The position numbers and the translations under genes were made by a program. Shown piece by piece: positions 13,072-26,439 of a stretch of DNA of 64,000 bases. This DNA comes from Apricaphanius iberus. Its lineage: Eukaryota > Chordata > Actinopteri > Cyprinodontiformes > Aphaniidae. Location of the stretch: the NCBI GenBank assembly GCA_028564705.1, contig JAPXFQ010001343.1, positions 744,001 through 808,000 of the forward strand, in the 5' to 3' direction. Each line of letters opens with the position of its first letter. The stretch's first letter is position 1. The notes below the pieces were generated by a model. The model did no database searches, was not told the origin of the DNA, and saw only the letters and a list, made by a program, of their open reading frames with translations.

Positions 13072-13377
13072 CTCACACACACACACACATGTTGGGTTTT
13101 CATGTCTTGTGGGGACATCTCATTGACATAATGCTGTCCGTAGCCCCTTACCCTAACCATAAAAAATGAATGCCTAACCCTGACCCTTACCCTAACCCTA
13201 ACCTAATTGTAACCCTGACACTAAAACCACATTTTGAGCTTCAAAAATGCCTTCAAAGTTGTGGGGACTGGGATTTCAGTCCCCACAAGGGCTGTCGGTC
13301 CCCACAAGAATAGTAAACTTCCAATTTTTGGTCCCCACGAAGATAGTAATACCATCTCCACACATACACACACACTT
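13072..13377. repeat. teleost interspersed repeat with GTCCCCAC units, CA flanks and CCCTAA runs
   Basis: CA-repeat flanks at both ends enclose TCTTGTGGGGACATC, three GTCCCCAC motifs and several CCCTAACC telomere-like units. This is a known type of repeat in fish introns and flanks; its origin is uncertain. Confidence 0.7.
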
Positions 13378-13559
13378 CTAACACCCATACCTAAGGGCAA
13401 ATAAATAAGCAGTCATGTTGTTGGCCTCTGGAAGAAAGCCGGAGTGCCCAGACAGAACCCACACTATCTCTCTACATTCAACGCAGGGAAATAGCTCTTG
13501 TTCGAAAAGCGTTTATTCAGGTGTAATCCATAAGAAATGTATTTATTTGTATCTATCCA

Positions 13560-13680
13560 TACTATATCTGTACCATTTATCCTTACAGGGTTACAGGGGA
13601 GCTGATGTCTATCTCCAGTGCTCATTAGACAAAAGGCATGGTCCAACCCGGACAGATCACCAGTCCAATACAGAGCAGAT
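13560..13680 (+). repeat. degraded copy of the CATCCATTTTCTGAACCGCT-type repeat
   Basis: Matches the copies at 22345 and 24657 in ACAGGGGAGCTGATG, CTATCTCCAGTG and GATCACCAGTCCAATACAG. Strongly decayed. Confidence 0.45.
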
Positions 13681-14598
13681 CAGTCAGTCAGAAAATAATA
13701 TTCATAAAGTCATGTTTTTATTAAATTGCTTAGCTTAAGGAGTCAAGTTATTGCAGTCCAAATGTCATCCTGGCTTTTTGTTTCCTTTATTTTGGTTATA
13801 GTGTCAAACGTTTTTCAGTTGCTCAAATATTATCTTCCTTTCCTGGTTTTGATAGATTGTTTGCCTTTTAATCAGAATAGTTACAAAAGCAAGAACAGAC
13901 CGTTTAGGTCTATAAAACCTACCTTCTTATAAGCAAAAAATAAAATTAAAAGGAAGATCAAATTTGTGATCTGGACATTTATAAATATTGCATTCACATT
14001 ATTTTGAAGCCTAGATAGACTGTTTGGAGAAGACAGAACATTATTTAAATATTTCTGAAATTTGTTTTGTTCAAGATATCAAGAGCTCTTTATTGTTAGA
14101 AAATAACTTTGTCATTATTAAACAGTATAATATAATTATATTTTCATAGTACTTCTCTAAAATATTTTATCAAAGTAACTTGTTGCATCTATGTTTGATT
14201 ATTTTCTTTTAAATATCTGACAAGAAAGACAAGAAGGGACAGAAACACTGTGATACAAAGTTTTCTTCCTCTTTTGAACACCGCTTACTGTTCAAGCCCA
14301 TAAACATTTCTCCAGAATAAGTTTTAAAAAGTCTCAAGACATGTTGGTGCGCTGATGTCAAATAATTTCCTCCAATGCACTAATGTTTATATTTCTCATT
14401 TGTTTCATTGTATCAAAGAGTTACTTTTTTTTCCAACACAGTCATCCGAGAAAATATTAGTTTGTCAAAGACATTTAAGCTTTCTTAGCATTTAAACCAT
14501 TACGGTCAAAGTTAACTAAGATTGATCATTTTTGTGGATTGTGATGTTTTATTTCCATAATCAAACTGGGCTGATAGAGGGACACCATTTCCACTGCA

Positions 14599-14665
<67 letters not shown>

Positions 14666-17429
14666 TTGTCTGTGTATTAATCCAGCGAAAGCAGAAGTTG
14701 CATTTTTTTAGCAAGAAATTCTGGGCTCGTTTGAGGTTTTCTGAATCTTGAATCATTTACCTAGTTATTGCAAATTAAACAGTGCAGTAACACAAGAAGA
14801 AACAGTGCAGCCTTCAAAGTACTACTGTACCACTAAGTAACACCTTGAATCACTAATTTAAGGGGTGGAGTCCCAAATTCAAGAACTCACATGAAACAGC
14901 TGGCTCCCACAATCTGTGGAAAGCGTCATAGCAGTGAATCATATCTAAAGTGTGATCCTGAGTAGATTATAAACCAAAGGTACACAAAAAAGAATGGAAT
15001 GTACCGAGGACTACCACTACCACCCCTACAAGGCAACTGGACCATTACTGACTTATGTGGTTTGGTCTCAGAGACAGGAGAGAAGAGGGTGGGTGCACAG
15101 TACCTGGTTCTGGTTCTCATGAAGCTAATAAGTCCTTTGTCAAGGGTTATATTTCCCAAGGCAAGTAAAAGAGGTGAAGCAGTAGAGCTTTGTGCAAAGA
15201 GTAAGATTCTTTAGTGTGTGAAGCAATGACAGTTCATATCACTTTTTAATTACTAAACATATTTGTTTCATTGGAAAACTTAAGCAAGCACCCATCATGA
15301 TGTGCAAACATGTAATCTGGCAGTTTTTCATAAAAATAAATTGTAATCTTTACAATGCATCAGGCATTTTTATCAAATTGCACATTGTTTGCATCTAGTA
15401 TTCACATACATAATAAAACATGACCGCTGCCTGGACATGAGCCAAGTTAGAAGATGATTAGGACAATGCATTTCCTTCTACTCATCGCAGGAAACAAACA
15501 GTCCAGCTCTTAGCGCAATCTTGCAAACAAGAACCATATGACTGTCTTTCTTCCCCTGGCATCCTCTTTCACCACCCTTTTTTCATGAGAAACATATAAA
15601 TATTAAGACCCAGAAACACATGTGGTTAGTCATAAAGCTAGAAATGCACCCCACCAACTCCCTTCTCTCCTTTTTACGCCCTCGGCCTTGACCTCCTCAA
15701 CCACGGAACAAAGCCGCAAGAATAGGGGAGAGAGGAAGAGAAGCGAAGAACCGGGAGAACAACAACAAAAACAAAAAAACAAGAACAAAGAATGCCGTAG
15801 GGCATTGAGAAACTTGAATTAATTGCCCCCGTGTGAAAAGCAAATGAGAAGATGGACTGGCAGAATTGAGAAAGGAGCCAGACAGATCTGCCCAGGCATT
15901 TAACCACTATGGCAGTTAGTTGTGCCAGGGTGGGTATTGTCAGCCTGTCTGAAAGTGGAACAAGGGATGGTGACACAAACAAGGGAAGCTTCTGCTTATT
16001 ATTTAAAACACAACCTGGCTTTATGCACGTATACCCCATTTGCTTTTTTTGAACAGATTCCCCCAGCAGACCTCCATTTTTGGCCCACAAACTTTCTAAA
16101 TTCTCATCCGACTTTGTCTCTTCCCATCATCAAGGCCAATTAGCCTAATCGCTTGTGCTTGAGGGGTTGTTATCTTCTTGGGTGTTAGACGAAAATGGCT
16201 TGCAGCTGGATTATGTACAGCTCAATCTGTAACAGGTGCTAGGATCTGTGGGGAAAGAGTAAACAATGGCGGCTAAGCCCTCAGCTTTGCCAGGCGGAGT
16301 GTCTGGGATGGGAAACAGTCAGAGCTCACAGCCCAGATGATTCTTTGAGAATCTTTTATGCATCTGTGATCTTTTGGCCAGGTTTAAGTTTTGGGGATAT
16401 GAATCACCAATACACAAGATAGAAAGGTGTAATTGATTCATTTTCAAACTGTTTAAGGTGTCTAACAATCTAGAGTTTAACATTGTGACTCCTCTTGCCT
16501 GTTTTCCAGGAGTCACATGACAGGGTCACATGACCAAGGCCAGTTTTTATCCCTGTGGTGCCTGGGAGGCATCCAAAGCCAGAGTGGCCTCACCACATTT
16601 CCCACAGCTGTCTGGGGAATGGACTGCGGAGCTGAAGGTATGTGTGAGGCACAACATTGAAGCACTGTGGTCATCTTAGGATAAAAGCACAGAGAAATTC
16701 CCCAGTTTCTAAATACAAGCTCAGTTCAATACTGTCTGTGGCAGCCACACCCAGGCAAGACAACATGTACGGTCAACAATGTTGTTGCTGCTTCACTTTG
16801 TTTTTCCTGGCCACCGAACACTAACTACATTTTTCTTACCACTGATCTGCTATCAAATTAAATCATTACTCCTGATCTTCCTTTTGCTGCTTATTAATAC
16901 ATTTAAGTTCACTTTAATACACCAAAATAGGTACTGTTCAATACTCTAGAGAAGCCTTTTCATTTTTATGAAAACAAACTATGAAATCTATTGTCTATGA
17001 GAACCATTGTACAACCTCTCAATCTATCTATAGCTCCCATCCATCCATCCATCATAACCGTTTGGAGACTTTCATCTTCATGTAATGCCACAGATTTTCA
17101 ACGGGATTTTTGCCAAAATTTTGATAGAAAAATGCAAACAAATTAATAGGTCGGTGAACAGTCATGTCTTGTCAGGTGTGCAGTTGTGCCATGTTCTTTT
17201 CACTTTCAGAAGATGGATTGAAAATTGCTGTTTCAGAAAATGAAGCTTAGGATATCTATATTCTAATTCAAAAGTGAACCATGCATTTTATATAAAAAAA
17301 ATGTTTTATTGGTGATTGTCAAGACTGTCAGTGAACCACTGACACTCCAGATTTTTTTGTAGAGCTTAAAATACTACAATTAAAATGCAGCTTGGGTAGC
17401 TGAAAATAACAAGAGGCAACGTTCTCTTG
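13681..17429. other. gene-free flank with some conserved-looking segments
   Basis: No gene found. Segments around 15540-15900 and 16140-16640 have balanced base composition and few simple repeats, unlike their AT-rich neighbours. They could be conserved noncoding DNA, but this cannot be told from one sequence. Confidence 0.4.
14602..14662. repeat. (AT)n microsatellite
   Basis: About 61 bp of AT dinucleotides. It makes a spurious open frame of Ile-Tyr repeats on the minus strand. Confidence 0.95.
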
Positions 17430-17770
17430 ACATACTATTGTCATACTACGGCCCCAACTTACCTATCAGAGCTACTCACTCAATATGTGCCGGGCAGGAC
17501 TATCTGTTCGGGAGACCTCCATCTATTTCACATTCACTGTCTACGCTGCTAAACCCGTGGTGCACAAGCTTTTTCACTCTGTGCTCCTAAACTCTGGAAT
17601 TGAACTCCCGCTGGATATCAGACTCACCTTCTTCGTCGTAGTCTTTAAGTGTTGTTTAAAGACATATTTATCCTCCCTCGCTTTTAGTGCCTAGCTATTA
17701 TATCTAGGGCTTTTATTTCATTATTTTACTTATTTTATTGACTTCTCTTGATTGTTCTATGTGCTATGTT
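17430..17770 (+). mobile_element. LINE C-terminal fragment
   Basis: The plus strand reads as the terminal part of an L2/Rex-like LINE polymerase: APTYLSELLTQY, a degenerate RVRETS-like segment, and FKCCLKTYLSSLAFSA before the stop, followed by an AT-rich 3' UTR-like stretch. Confidence 0.65.
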
Positions 17771-18514
17771 CCTGTTGTTTTATCTTTTGTCTTATGCTTT
17801 TATTAACTTTATGTGCTACCTCTGTACAGTACTTTGTCAGCTCTCATGCTGTTTTGGCTTCTCTTTGCAAAGAAGCCAGTCAAGGAGATCCATTAATTTT
17901 CTTTGGTAATGATTGGCTGTACTCCCAAGATTAATAAAAAGGAAAACTGTGAAAGCTTCTGGGTTTGTGCCAAAATGGTTTTCTTTGGTGTGTATTAATG
18001 CATAAGGTACTTTTGGTGTTTAAACTATTAAAATAGGTACTGAGCTTTAGAGGGGGTCTCAAGTATTTGCAGACTTCAACCATTTGGAGGGGAGGGGTTT
18101 GTGGTTCCAGCGTGTGTTCTTTGTTTGCCTCCCTGTCTTGTGTCGTCAGTTCGCGCCTCTGCTGGTGCAGTTTATTTTCTTCACCTTCTTCCTTTCTTCC
18201 TTCTCTTCTCGGTTTCGTGTCCATGACTTCAGGAAATTGAACCCTCAGTAATTACTAATAAAGATTATTTAATACATATACATCAAGTGGAGTGTTACAG
18301 CAAAGATGTAATACTCTGCTTGGGAAAGAAAATCTGTTGGGCTTTTACTTGGTACTCAGACACCAATTCTGAGTGGCAAACTGCTAGACAGGACACGTAA
18401 AAAAAAAAAAACAAAGAAAAAGAAAGAAAAATAAAAAAATAAAAACAGACACACTCTGTGGGTGTGTCCATGTTGTAAAGCGATTATTTGCCAGGACAGC
18501 AGGGGTTGCTGCAT

Positions 18515-18986
18515 GTTTCCACAATCAGAACTTCGGGGTAATTTAACTAGATCTTTTTCTGATGGGTAATCTGTCGTACCATTCTTCTCAACCGTTGTCT
18601 CTCCATAACAAATGAATCCTTTAAGGAATGTGCTAAAGACATCCATACACCATGACTGTTACAGCATTTAGTGTCAGTTATCAGCAGAAAAAGGTACCCA
18701 GGCTTGTTGCTGTGTTACTGTTTGCTATTGTTATAAGCTGCTTCACCAGCAACTCTTCTTAATTTAAAAAAGCGGGTTGTTTGGCGACATCTGATCATTT
18801 CCGTCTGAATTCCAATCAGCAATACTTAACCACAGCTCTCATTGAGCAACCTGATCGGGTCATTCTGAGTACATGCCCCCACACAGGTGCTCGTTCTGAA
18901 ATGGCCTTATGGCCTGGCCCAATGAATTTGAGATGTGGGTATCGGGGAGGTCCTTTCAAATCACCCGAAGTTCTGATAGTGGAAAC
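18515..18986. repeat. inverted pair of a 29-bp motif
   Basis: 18515-18544 (GTTTCCACAATCAGAACTTC, then GGGG) is matched in inverted orientation at 18958-18986 with three differences. The 0.41 kb between them is not recognised. It may be a decayed inverted-repeat element. Confidence 0.55.
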
Positions 18987-19029
18987 GTCTCTTATGGTGA
19001 AAATTACAGACCTCTCATTATTTTAAGAG

Positions 19030-19345
19030 GGACAACTTGCACAATTGGTGGCTCCCAATTTTTTTTTTTTCCTGTACTTTATTTTTTACAAGTCTGTTGT
19101 GAAGGCCTGTCCTGTTCTTTGGGTGAATGTGGAACCTCTGGAGATGATTATCCAAAGGATTCTGCATAAAATCAAGAAAATAGACAACCCTGAGCATCCA
19201 CCTCATGAGATTATCATGCAACAACAGAGTGTCTTCAGTTGGAGGCTTCATCAGTTTTGCTATAAGACAGACCACCACAGGAAATTCTCCCGCCCACAGC
19301 TTTGAGCACTTACAACAACTCCTTGAAGAAACTTGAAAAGTATGA
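19030..19345 (+). mobile_element. possible LINE C-terminal relic
   Basis: The plus strand reads ILHKIKKIDNPEHPPHEI, FSWRLHQFCYKTDHHRKF and, after a frameshift, PTALSTYNNSLKKLEK. The order (HP.HE, then a CxTxRxxKSF-like motif, then TAL..YN) resembles the C-terminus of fish LINE polymerases. Tentative. Confidence 0.4.
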
Positions 19346-21869
19346 GATACAACAGCATGTAATTTTCTTTTCGGTTCAATAAACAATTTTTTTGGGGGGG
19401 TTGCTGCCATAGTGACTACTACAAGGCTTTAACGATTAAAAAAAGTAATTTAACAGACAGGAATAATTTTGAAAATATAATATTTATCATAAATCACCCC
19501 CCCCACACACACACACACACGAACACACACACCAGGACATTGTCCCACCCAGTCAGCAGCCATGCATCAACTACCATTCTGTTGGTCTCTTCTGTCCCAG
19601 ATGTACTTCAGTGCTGCAAAGTTTTGAAGCCTTTTTTTCTGATCCCAAATTCCAAATGTGTTCTCCTGCTGCATACCAAGTTGTCCACACTGTGATGTGG
19701 GCCAGTGTGTAAACCAGACTCAAGGCTGAAAAATATTGGCAGGGTGGCATACACATTGCATTGGTACCGTGGTGCAAACAGATTTTGATTGAGCCATTTA
19801 TATGATCTACCACAAAGGCCAAATCTCAGTAATTTTAGCAATGCCCCATCCAATTTGAAAGACTGTACAAGAAAAAACAAGAATGAAAATATAACAAACA
19901 GCATCCAAACAGAGGCCACAGGCGAAGTCTTTTGAGGAACTGAATTCCAGTTGGTCACCAAGGAATGTGGCGTGTGTGTCATGACAAACCTGAGTTATCG
20001 GTTCATTTGGCTGCTCTGAACTTCCAAACAATGGTGATTCGAGAAGTGGCTGATGCAGACCAACTTAAAACCACAATGCATAATTCTATCTCTATTTTTC
20101 CTTTTGAGATCAGACAAAGACTACGACCTGTGGTGTTTACTGACGAAGGAACACTGCTAAATGGAGCTGTGGTTCACCAATCTGTAAATATGGCTGTTGC
20201 CAGCCAAATTGTTCCCCTTGTTGACAGCGGTTCTTGGCCTGAAATCGAGTCTTGCCCAAAGAACACAAGCTTCCCTTGGGGGGGTGGTTTGCAACCCCGA
20301 CAGGGGGTATTTAGATAAAATAGACAATGCCTATCCTAAGCTGAAAGAGAACTGGCAGAAGAAGAGAGCGAGGGAAAGAGATGAATGGATGCACCCAAAA
20401 TAAAATGAACAACTGCCCAAAAAGAATGCTTTTATATCAGAGCTGAGCCAATATGCTCTTTCCTCTGTGTTTAGGATTCCTGGGGACCCAGAGCATCTCT
20501 TGGTAAGACAAACAACACTACCCAGCAAGAGAAAACATTACTGAAAAGGAATGATGGTTGAAGGAAGCGGACCCAATCTTCTAAAAATCCAGCTTTTCAC
20601 TCTTTGGTGACCACTGAGTTATCTGTAACTGCTGATTTGTTGGTTGGAAGCTCTGAAAAAGCTTTAAACTAGAAAAGGAGGAGGATGATGATGCTGAGTA
20701 GGATATTTTGTGTTCTGCAACCAACATATTTTGAGCTAATCTCCAAGTGCTTGAGGTTGGAGCACTTGTTACAATGACTTTGATCATTAGCTCCCTTCAA
20801 ATATATATATATATATATGTTTTTTTGTTTGTTTGTTTTTTGTTTTTTTACAGAATTAAGTCAGGGCTTTAGTCAGGCCACTCCAAAGTGTTGATATATT
20901 ATTTCAGGTCAGGAGTAACATGTTAATAAATAAAGGATCACGTTTAATCTAAATCTGGCAGGGGTAGGAATTACTATAGGCATAACTGTACAGGGTTGGC
21001 TAAATCTTCTCCTGGTAAAGATAAAACAGATAATTATTGCAGCAGCATGACTCAGTATGTAGAAATAAAATATATTTTTATTAAATCATATTTTTTCTTT
21101 GAATAAATAAATGTATGTTTTGAAAAAATTTAATCAAAGTGCTTTTTTCGTTTACTTTTTACATGTAATTTTTATTTTCGATAATAATATCCAATATATG
21201 TAATCTACATGCCAACCAGCTGTTTAGATGACATTTCGTGAAAACAAAAAATATTTCCTACCTTCACAAACATGAAGATGTGGTGTTTTCTAACTCTACT
21301 AGGATTTCATTTAGGACTGATAATACTAAGGCCTCGTCGACCCGTAGTGGGGCATGTCACAAAACAAACAACAAACTTATTTTTCTGTCATCTTCAAGAA
21401 AACCCATGTTTATGGCACCATAAACCATTCTGTCAAACAAAAAAACAAAAAAAGTCTGATAAGAGAGAAGATTTTCAAATTCTTTGTTTTAAGCGTTTGC
21501 TTGTGGACACTGTCCGAAACAAAAATGCTCTGTCCTCACATGTGCAACCTGGGTATACACTTAGAAAGAACATTTACGCCCTCAAAGCTGTGCTGGTATT
21601 ATCGACTGCACAAGCACTTTCTGCTTGCATGTTTTTACTAGCTCAGTTACTGCTCTATGTAAAATCAAGAAGGTAAAGAGTGAATAGGACATTGGGAACT
21701 ACTGTCCTCTACAGGTTTGCCATGAGCTTAATAATGCACTTATGCATTTAGGTTTGGATGGATTTTAATTTTTTAAACAAAGCGGTGATGATATTTGGAT
21801 TAAAACTAACCCAGCTATGTGTGTACAAGGCCTGAGGATGTGTTTTTTTACTTCATGTTCTGTACATCT
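19346..21869. other. unassigned stretch
   Basis: Contains a 117-codon frame at 19965-20318 without recognisable domain, a CA repeat at 19505-19530, and a short Tc1 piece at 20840. Probably old transposon sequence. Confidence 0.4.
20840..20910 (-). mobile_element. Tc1-like fragment
   Basis: AGTCAGGGCTTTAGTCAGGC followed by CACTCCAAAG on the plus strand is a short piece of the Tc1-like repeat also present at 11280. Short, so tentative. Confidence 0.4.
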
Positions 21870-22290
21870 GATGTGAAACAATATATGAGTATATAATATT
21901 CACTGTAAAGTATAGTGGAGGATATGTAATGCTGTGGGCCTGGATCTTAGATGGGCATATTGTGCATAGCATCACTAACCCTTCTGCATACCATGTACAT
22001 GTGATTTTACATAATATATATCTTCACTGGGTCTTTCAGCAGTCTAAAGATCCATATGCCCAAATTAATACATAAAGGGTTTTCTAATGACAAAGTAAAT
22101 CCTTTCTTGTGAAGGCGAGAGAACCAAGGACTCTGCCTCATGAGAGTGACAGAGAAATGGTCTGAGATTCCTCTCTGTGTATTCTTAAATCTTGTTAAAC
22201 CACAAGACTGCTCTAACATTTCACAGGAAGTGTGGTTCTTACAGTTAGAGAGGATTTCAAATAACACGAGAGGTAAATGCTTAAGTTTTG
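21870..22290 (+). mobile_element. Tc1-like transposase relic
   Basis: At 21905-21943 the plus strand encodes VKYSGGYVMLWAW, the Tc1-family VK.GGGS.MLW motif before the third catalytic region. The downstream sequence (TCTTTCAGCAG...AAGATCCATATGCCCAAATT) follows the same protein with stops and gaps. Ends not found. Confidence 0.6.
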
Positions 22291-22344
22291 TACCACAGAT
22301 GATCTGTAAAAAGCAATTATTCTTAAGATGGAATTATTTCTACT

Positions 22345-22475
22345 ACATCCATCCATTTTCTGAACTGCTTAGTACTCCAGGGGTCGCGGAAGGGCTGGTG
22401 CCTATCTCCAGCTGTCAACGGGCGAGAGGCGGGGTACACCCTGGACAGGTGATCCAGTCCATCACAGTACACTAT
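22345..22475 (+). repeat. teleost CATCCATTTTCTGAACC-type interspersed repeat
   Basis: Reads CATCCATCCATTTTCTGAAC, GGGGTCGCGGAAGGGCTGGT, CTATCTCCAGCTGTCAAC, GCGAGAGGCGGGGTACACCC and CTGGACAGGTGATCCAGTCC in order, a repeat very common in fish genomes. Family unassigned, possibly the 3' part of an RTE-type LINE. Confidence 0.7.
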
Positions 22476-25400
22476 ATCAATGTACTCAAATTAATAGTTA
22501 GTGGATTTTTTAGGTCACGTACTTTAGGGTTCCCCCCTTATCTTATTTCCTAAAATAACTTGGTTTTGATTAAATTTGGTTCCAACAATGTCCATGCCTT
22601 TGCATCCAGGCTTTGCATAAACTTGTAATATCATAAAAAAACAGTTTTTGTAAATAACTTAAGTAAGCTTTATATGAGGGTGCAATATCATATCAAAGAA
22701 TATTTGGTTAAAAAAAAAGTCACGTTCAGACATGCAGGCTTAGCCAAAGCTCTGTTAATTCATGATGCATTTTCACATGACCAACACTCCCCTTGGACCC
22801 CTCGCACCCACAAAGACCCTCACTAATAAATTGAAAGAAAGACAAGACAGTTAGAGGAAAGTCACAAATACAGCTGACAATAAAGAAGGGGAGAAGAGAC
22901 AGATGGTCTGACTGGAAGAGAGAGAAAGGTAGAGGGAGATATCCAGCAGTGCCAGCCGAAAGAGGATCAAGGTGATTTTGGATACATATCTGAGGTAAGC
23001 TGCGGTTTAAGCTCCAAGCTTGGACCAGTCACTGACAAGAGCCAAGTCCCATTGACAGCATCACGAAATAAGAGACAATATTCAGAGAACATGATGAGGG
23101 TAACAAGTACACTCTATTTGTTTGGTTTGGGGCTTGAGAAATATAAATGTGATACGTCTCACGTGGAGCAAAGGATTTTAAACTGACATTTACAATTGCT
23201 ATGATGTAATATTTATCTGACAAGAAATATAAACAGGCATTTATACTTTTAGAAAACTTATTATATTTTAAAATGACTTAGTTAACACCTAGTAATAGTG
23301 GCCAAACAATTTACTTCAAATATCACTATGCATAAATAAATAACCATCATATCATTTCCACTGACTTGCACATACAACTGTAAACCACCACCAACTGGAT
23401 TAAGGTGGATAAATAATTAGTTCTTAATACTTAAAAATTAAAGAAACACAAATCAAACACAATTCTACTCACCAAGAACATGTCCAACAAAGTCAAATAT
23501 GACTTTTAATACAAGACTAAAAAAAAATGAATCTATGGATATCACAGTTTAAAAAAAATATATTCAACTTGGACTGTTTTGAAGCAAAGCCTGTGACCAA
23601 TCAGTACTCTGAATTATTGATCACTTTTATTGTAGGACTTAACAAACAGCCCTGTGATAAAACATTAACAGCTTCAGCAACGATATAAAGCAACTTAATG
23701 TTATGATGGCCACCTAATCCTCTCAGATCCGTCAATTTGACCCATATCCCCTCCATTGCTCACTCTTTAGTCATTACAGGAAATAAATGTGAGCAATCTA
23801 CCTAGCTCCCCTCCGTCTCTTTTTCTTTATCTCTGTTCAATGATCTAACTTGTACCGGCTTCCAATGTTTATGCATTTACTGAGATGGCTGGCGGGATAG
23901 TCAGAGAAAAAGCAAGGTTTATTTTTTTTTCTCTCTCTTTTTCTTTTTTTTTTCTCTGTGCAATCTCTTGCCTTCAGAAACCATTAATGCCCATTCAACA
24001 TCAACATCAAGGCACAGCTTTGATGTCTATTCTGGCAACAGACTCCTTTCTTTCTCCGCTGCCTGCTGCTCTCTCTCTTTCTCTCCCTCCTTCTCCCTGT
24101 CCCCCTTTATCCCTTCCACTTCCCCCTGCTCACTCTTTACAGTTTACTGTACAATCAAATAATTAAACGGATTGTCGAGCAAATGATTTTACCTGGCAAT
24201 TAAATATGCAAAGTGAGACGGCAGGCGGTGCATGAGAAGGCGATTAAAAAGGGGGCCCACTGCAAATCTACAAAGGCTTTAGCAGTACAATAGGCAGCAG
24301 TCCCTGCCTGCTTCGCACGCTGGCTTAGCCCGGGGAGCGTCTGGTGTCTCTTTATACCCGTTTCACGCGGCCATGTTTACAATAGCCCCAACCATGCAAT
24401 GCCGATTACAAAGCAACGCAAGAGGAATAAAAGCCTCCATTTGGAGAAAAGACAACAGTGAAGGTTGCAAAGTTTGGAACATCAGAGAAAGAAACCAGAA
24501 TCAAATGTATGGCATGGAAATATCTACTACTCTAAGAAGTAAAGGTTAAAGGTATTGTGTTTCTCGTTTTTGGATTTTAAGGGTCAGAAGCACCAAACTA
24601 TGGAGGACCAACTCTGCCATAATTGAAAATAAATAAATAAATGAATGAATGAATAACTGTGATGGACTGGCGACCTGTCCAGGGTGTACCCCGCCTCTCG
24701 ACAGCTGGAGATAGGCACCAGCCCCCCCGTGACCGCTTGAGGAATAAGGGGTTCAGAAAATGGATGGATGGAGGAATGAATAAATAAATAAATGGGTAAG
24801 TACAATTGTAAATAAAAAAATCTAGAAATATATTGAAGAAAAATATTTAATTTCACATATATTTATTTATTTATTTATTTTCAATCATGGCAGATTTGGT
24901 CCTCCATACCAAACTTAAGTCAAGTTGCTGTGAAAAGCAGGAAGCTACGTATATGTAATCTTCACTGCACTTCAACAAAGCACCTATAGAACTGGAATGT
25001 CTTTTAGAGGCACTGTCAAAATATGTTGCAGGAGAGCATGGGGGGGGGGGGATGCGCAAGAAGAGAGAGGGTATGCGACAGTCAATGTCCTTCCATCAAC
25101 ACAGAGGAAGAAAAAAAAATTAAAGTGGGGAAAATATGCGACCAAATATCCTGGATAGGTTGCCTTCCAAAGCCAGAGATCCAAGAGGCTGTAAAAATAG
25201 AATTGGGAAGAGTCAGGGAGGATGGTGCCAGTGTGTGTGTGTGTGTGTGAGGTGGGGGGGATACACCTGCCCCAAACCTGACAGTTCAACAGAAAGTAGC
25301 TGCTTCGGCCTGATTAAACCCTCCTTACTGTCAACTTAAATCCACAGTGTAATTGATTTCAGGGTTTGCGGAGTATGTAATGCAACACTTATGTGGCGAA

Positions 25401-26439
25401 GCTTGGCCGGCCTGAGCTTTGGTAAAACCTGACAAAAAGGAATCTGTTAGGTGTTCATTTAAACTGTTTGGCTGCAGAAAAGTTATAAGAAGCGTGCTAA
25501 GATCTTGGAGGGAACTGCTTTAATTCTATTTTTTTTTTCAAATGTACCCATTAATAGCAGAAGGAAACATTGAATTATAAAAGAATAAGACAACATATTT
25601 TTGCGTGAAGCATACGCTCAACAGTAATGGCGGTTTGAATGTTATGATGTGGCAACTTCTGCTTTTCATCAACCGCAACCCTTTTTCTGTTTTAATGAAA
25701 ACAGTTTGAACTCAGATTCACAAGCGGGTGCATCTGCATGATGCAGACAGCATCACAGTCCCTAGCGCTGAATTATTTCCATGGTATTAAACGATTTTTT
25801 TTCCCAGGCGCTGATATAAAGCCAGATAATTGAAGCAAACACGGGGAGGCCCTCTGATAGGGGAGGCAGGGTGCTTCATTAATGTTTCTGTTGACTTACA
25901 GAGAGTAACACTGGCCCTCATTGCTCTTTAATAGCACCAATTAGCACCGTGGCTTCATTTCCATGCTTAATGTCTCCCGTTTAAGAGCTGCGCAATAAGT
26001 CTGCAGAGTTTATCATGCAGGGGAAATGGGTGATTTCTGTTTACTATTCTACCCTTGGTTTTTTTAGGCAATTGCTTTTTTAAATTCTAACACTATTTGA
26101 AGAAGAAATGTAATAAAAATATGTCTAACAGATAACGATATTTAGTAATTAATCTATTGGAACACTGATTAGGCTGCAGCACTAAATCACGTCTCTGTGA
26201 TGGTGACAGCCTTTGTGTTTACTATTCGAAGCTTCTAAGACGTGAATGTTGCAGAAGAGCAGGCAAATGTTCTAGATAGTTTCAGTGTTCCTGATTTACC
26301 TTGCTGTGATATTGTCTCCTTCTGTGTTGTGGAATATTGCTCAGGATGTATAAGTTGTAATTTCAACAAATACTGGCATCCATGGTGAGCAAGTGTTTGA
26401 AGCATTAGGGTAGAACAATATTTTATTCTGTTCCCAAAA
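22476..26439. other. gene-free flank with candidate conserved noncoding blocks
   Basis: Apart from the repeat at 24657, nothing coding. 24180-24430 and 25600-26030 have even composition with many homeodomain-type TAATTA/CAATTA and ATTAAT motifs and no simple repeats, which suggests conserved noncoding elements downstream of axin2. Inference. Confidence 0.35.
24657..24780 (-). repeat. second copy of the CATCCATTTTCTGAACC-type repeat
   Basis: The minus strand gives the same succession of blocks as at 22345 with fewer changes, flanked by AATA/ATGA microsatellite (24628-24656 and 24770-24795). Members often end in GGAT/GAAT tetranucleotides, as here. Confidence 0.7.

Noticed and set aside
13140..13215. 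Telomere array
   Set aside because: Only a few imperfect CCCTAA units inside an interspersed repeat, not a telomere.
14526..14756. Open frame rich in Ile-Tyr repeats
   Set aside because: Produced by an AT microsatellite; the same applies to frames at 29058-29487.
15622..16090. Open frames on both strands near 15.6-16.1 kb
   Set aside because: No motif or splice support; composition suggests noncoding, possibly conserved, DNA.
19965..20318. 117-codon frame that looked like a possible gene
   Set aside because: No domain, no splice context and surrounded by old repeat sequence; kept only as an unassigned stretch.
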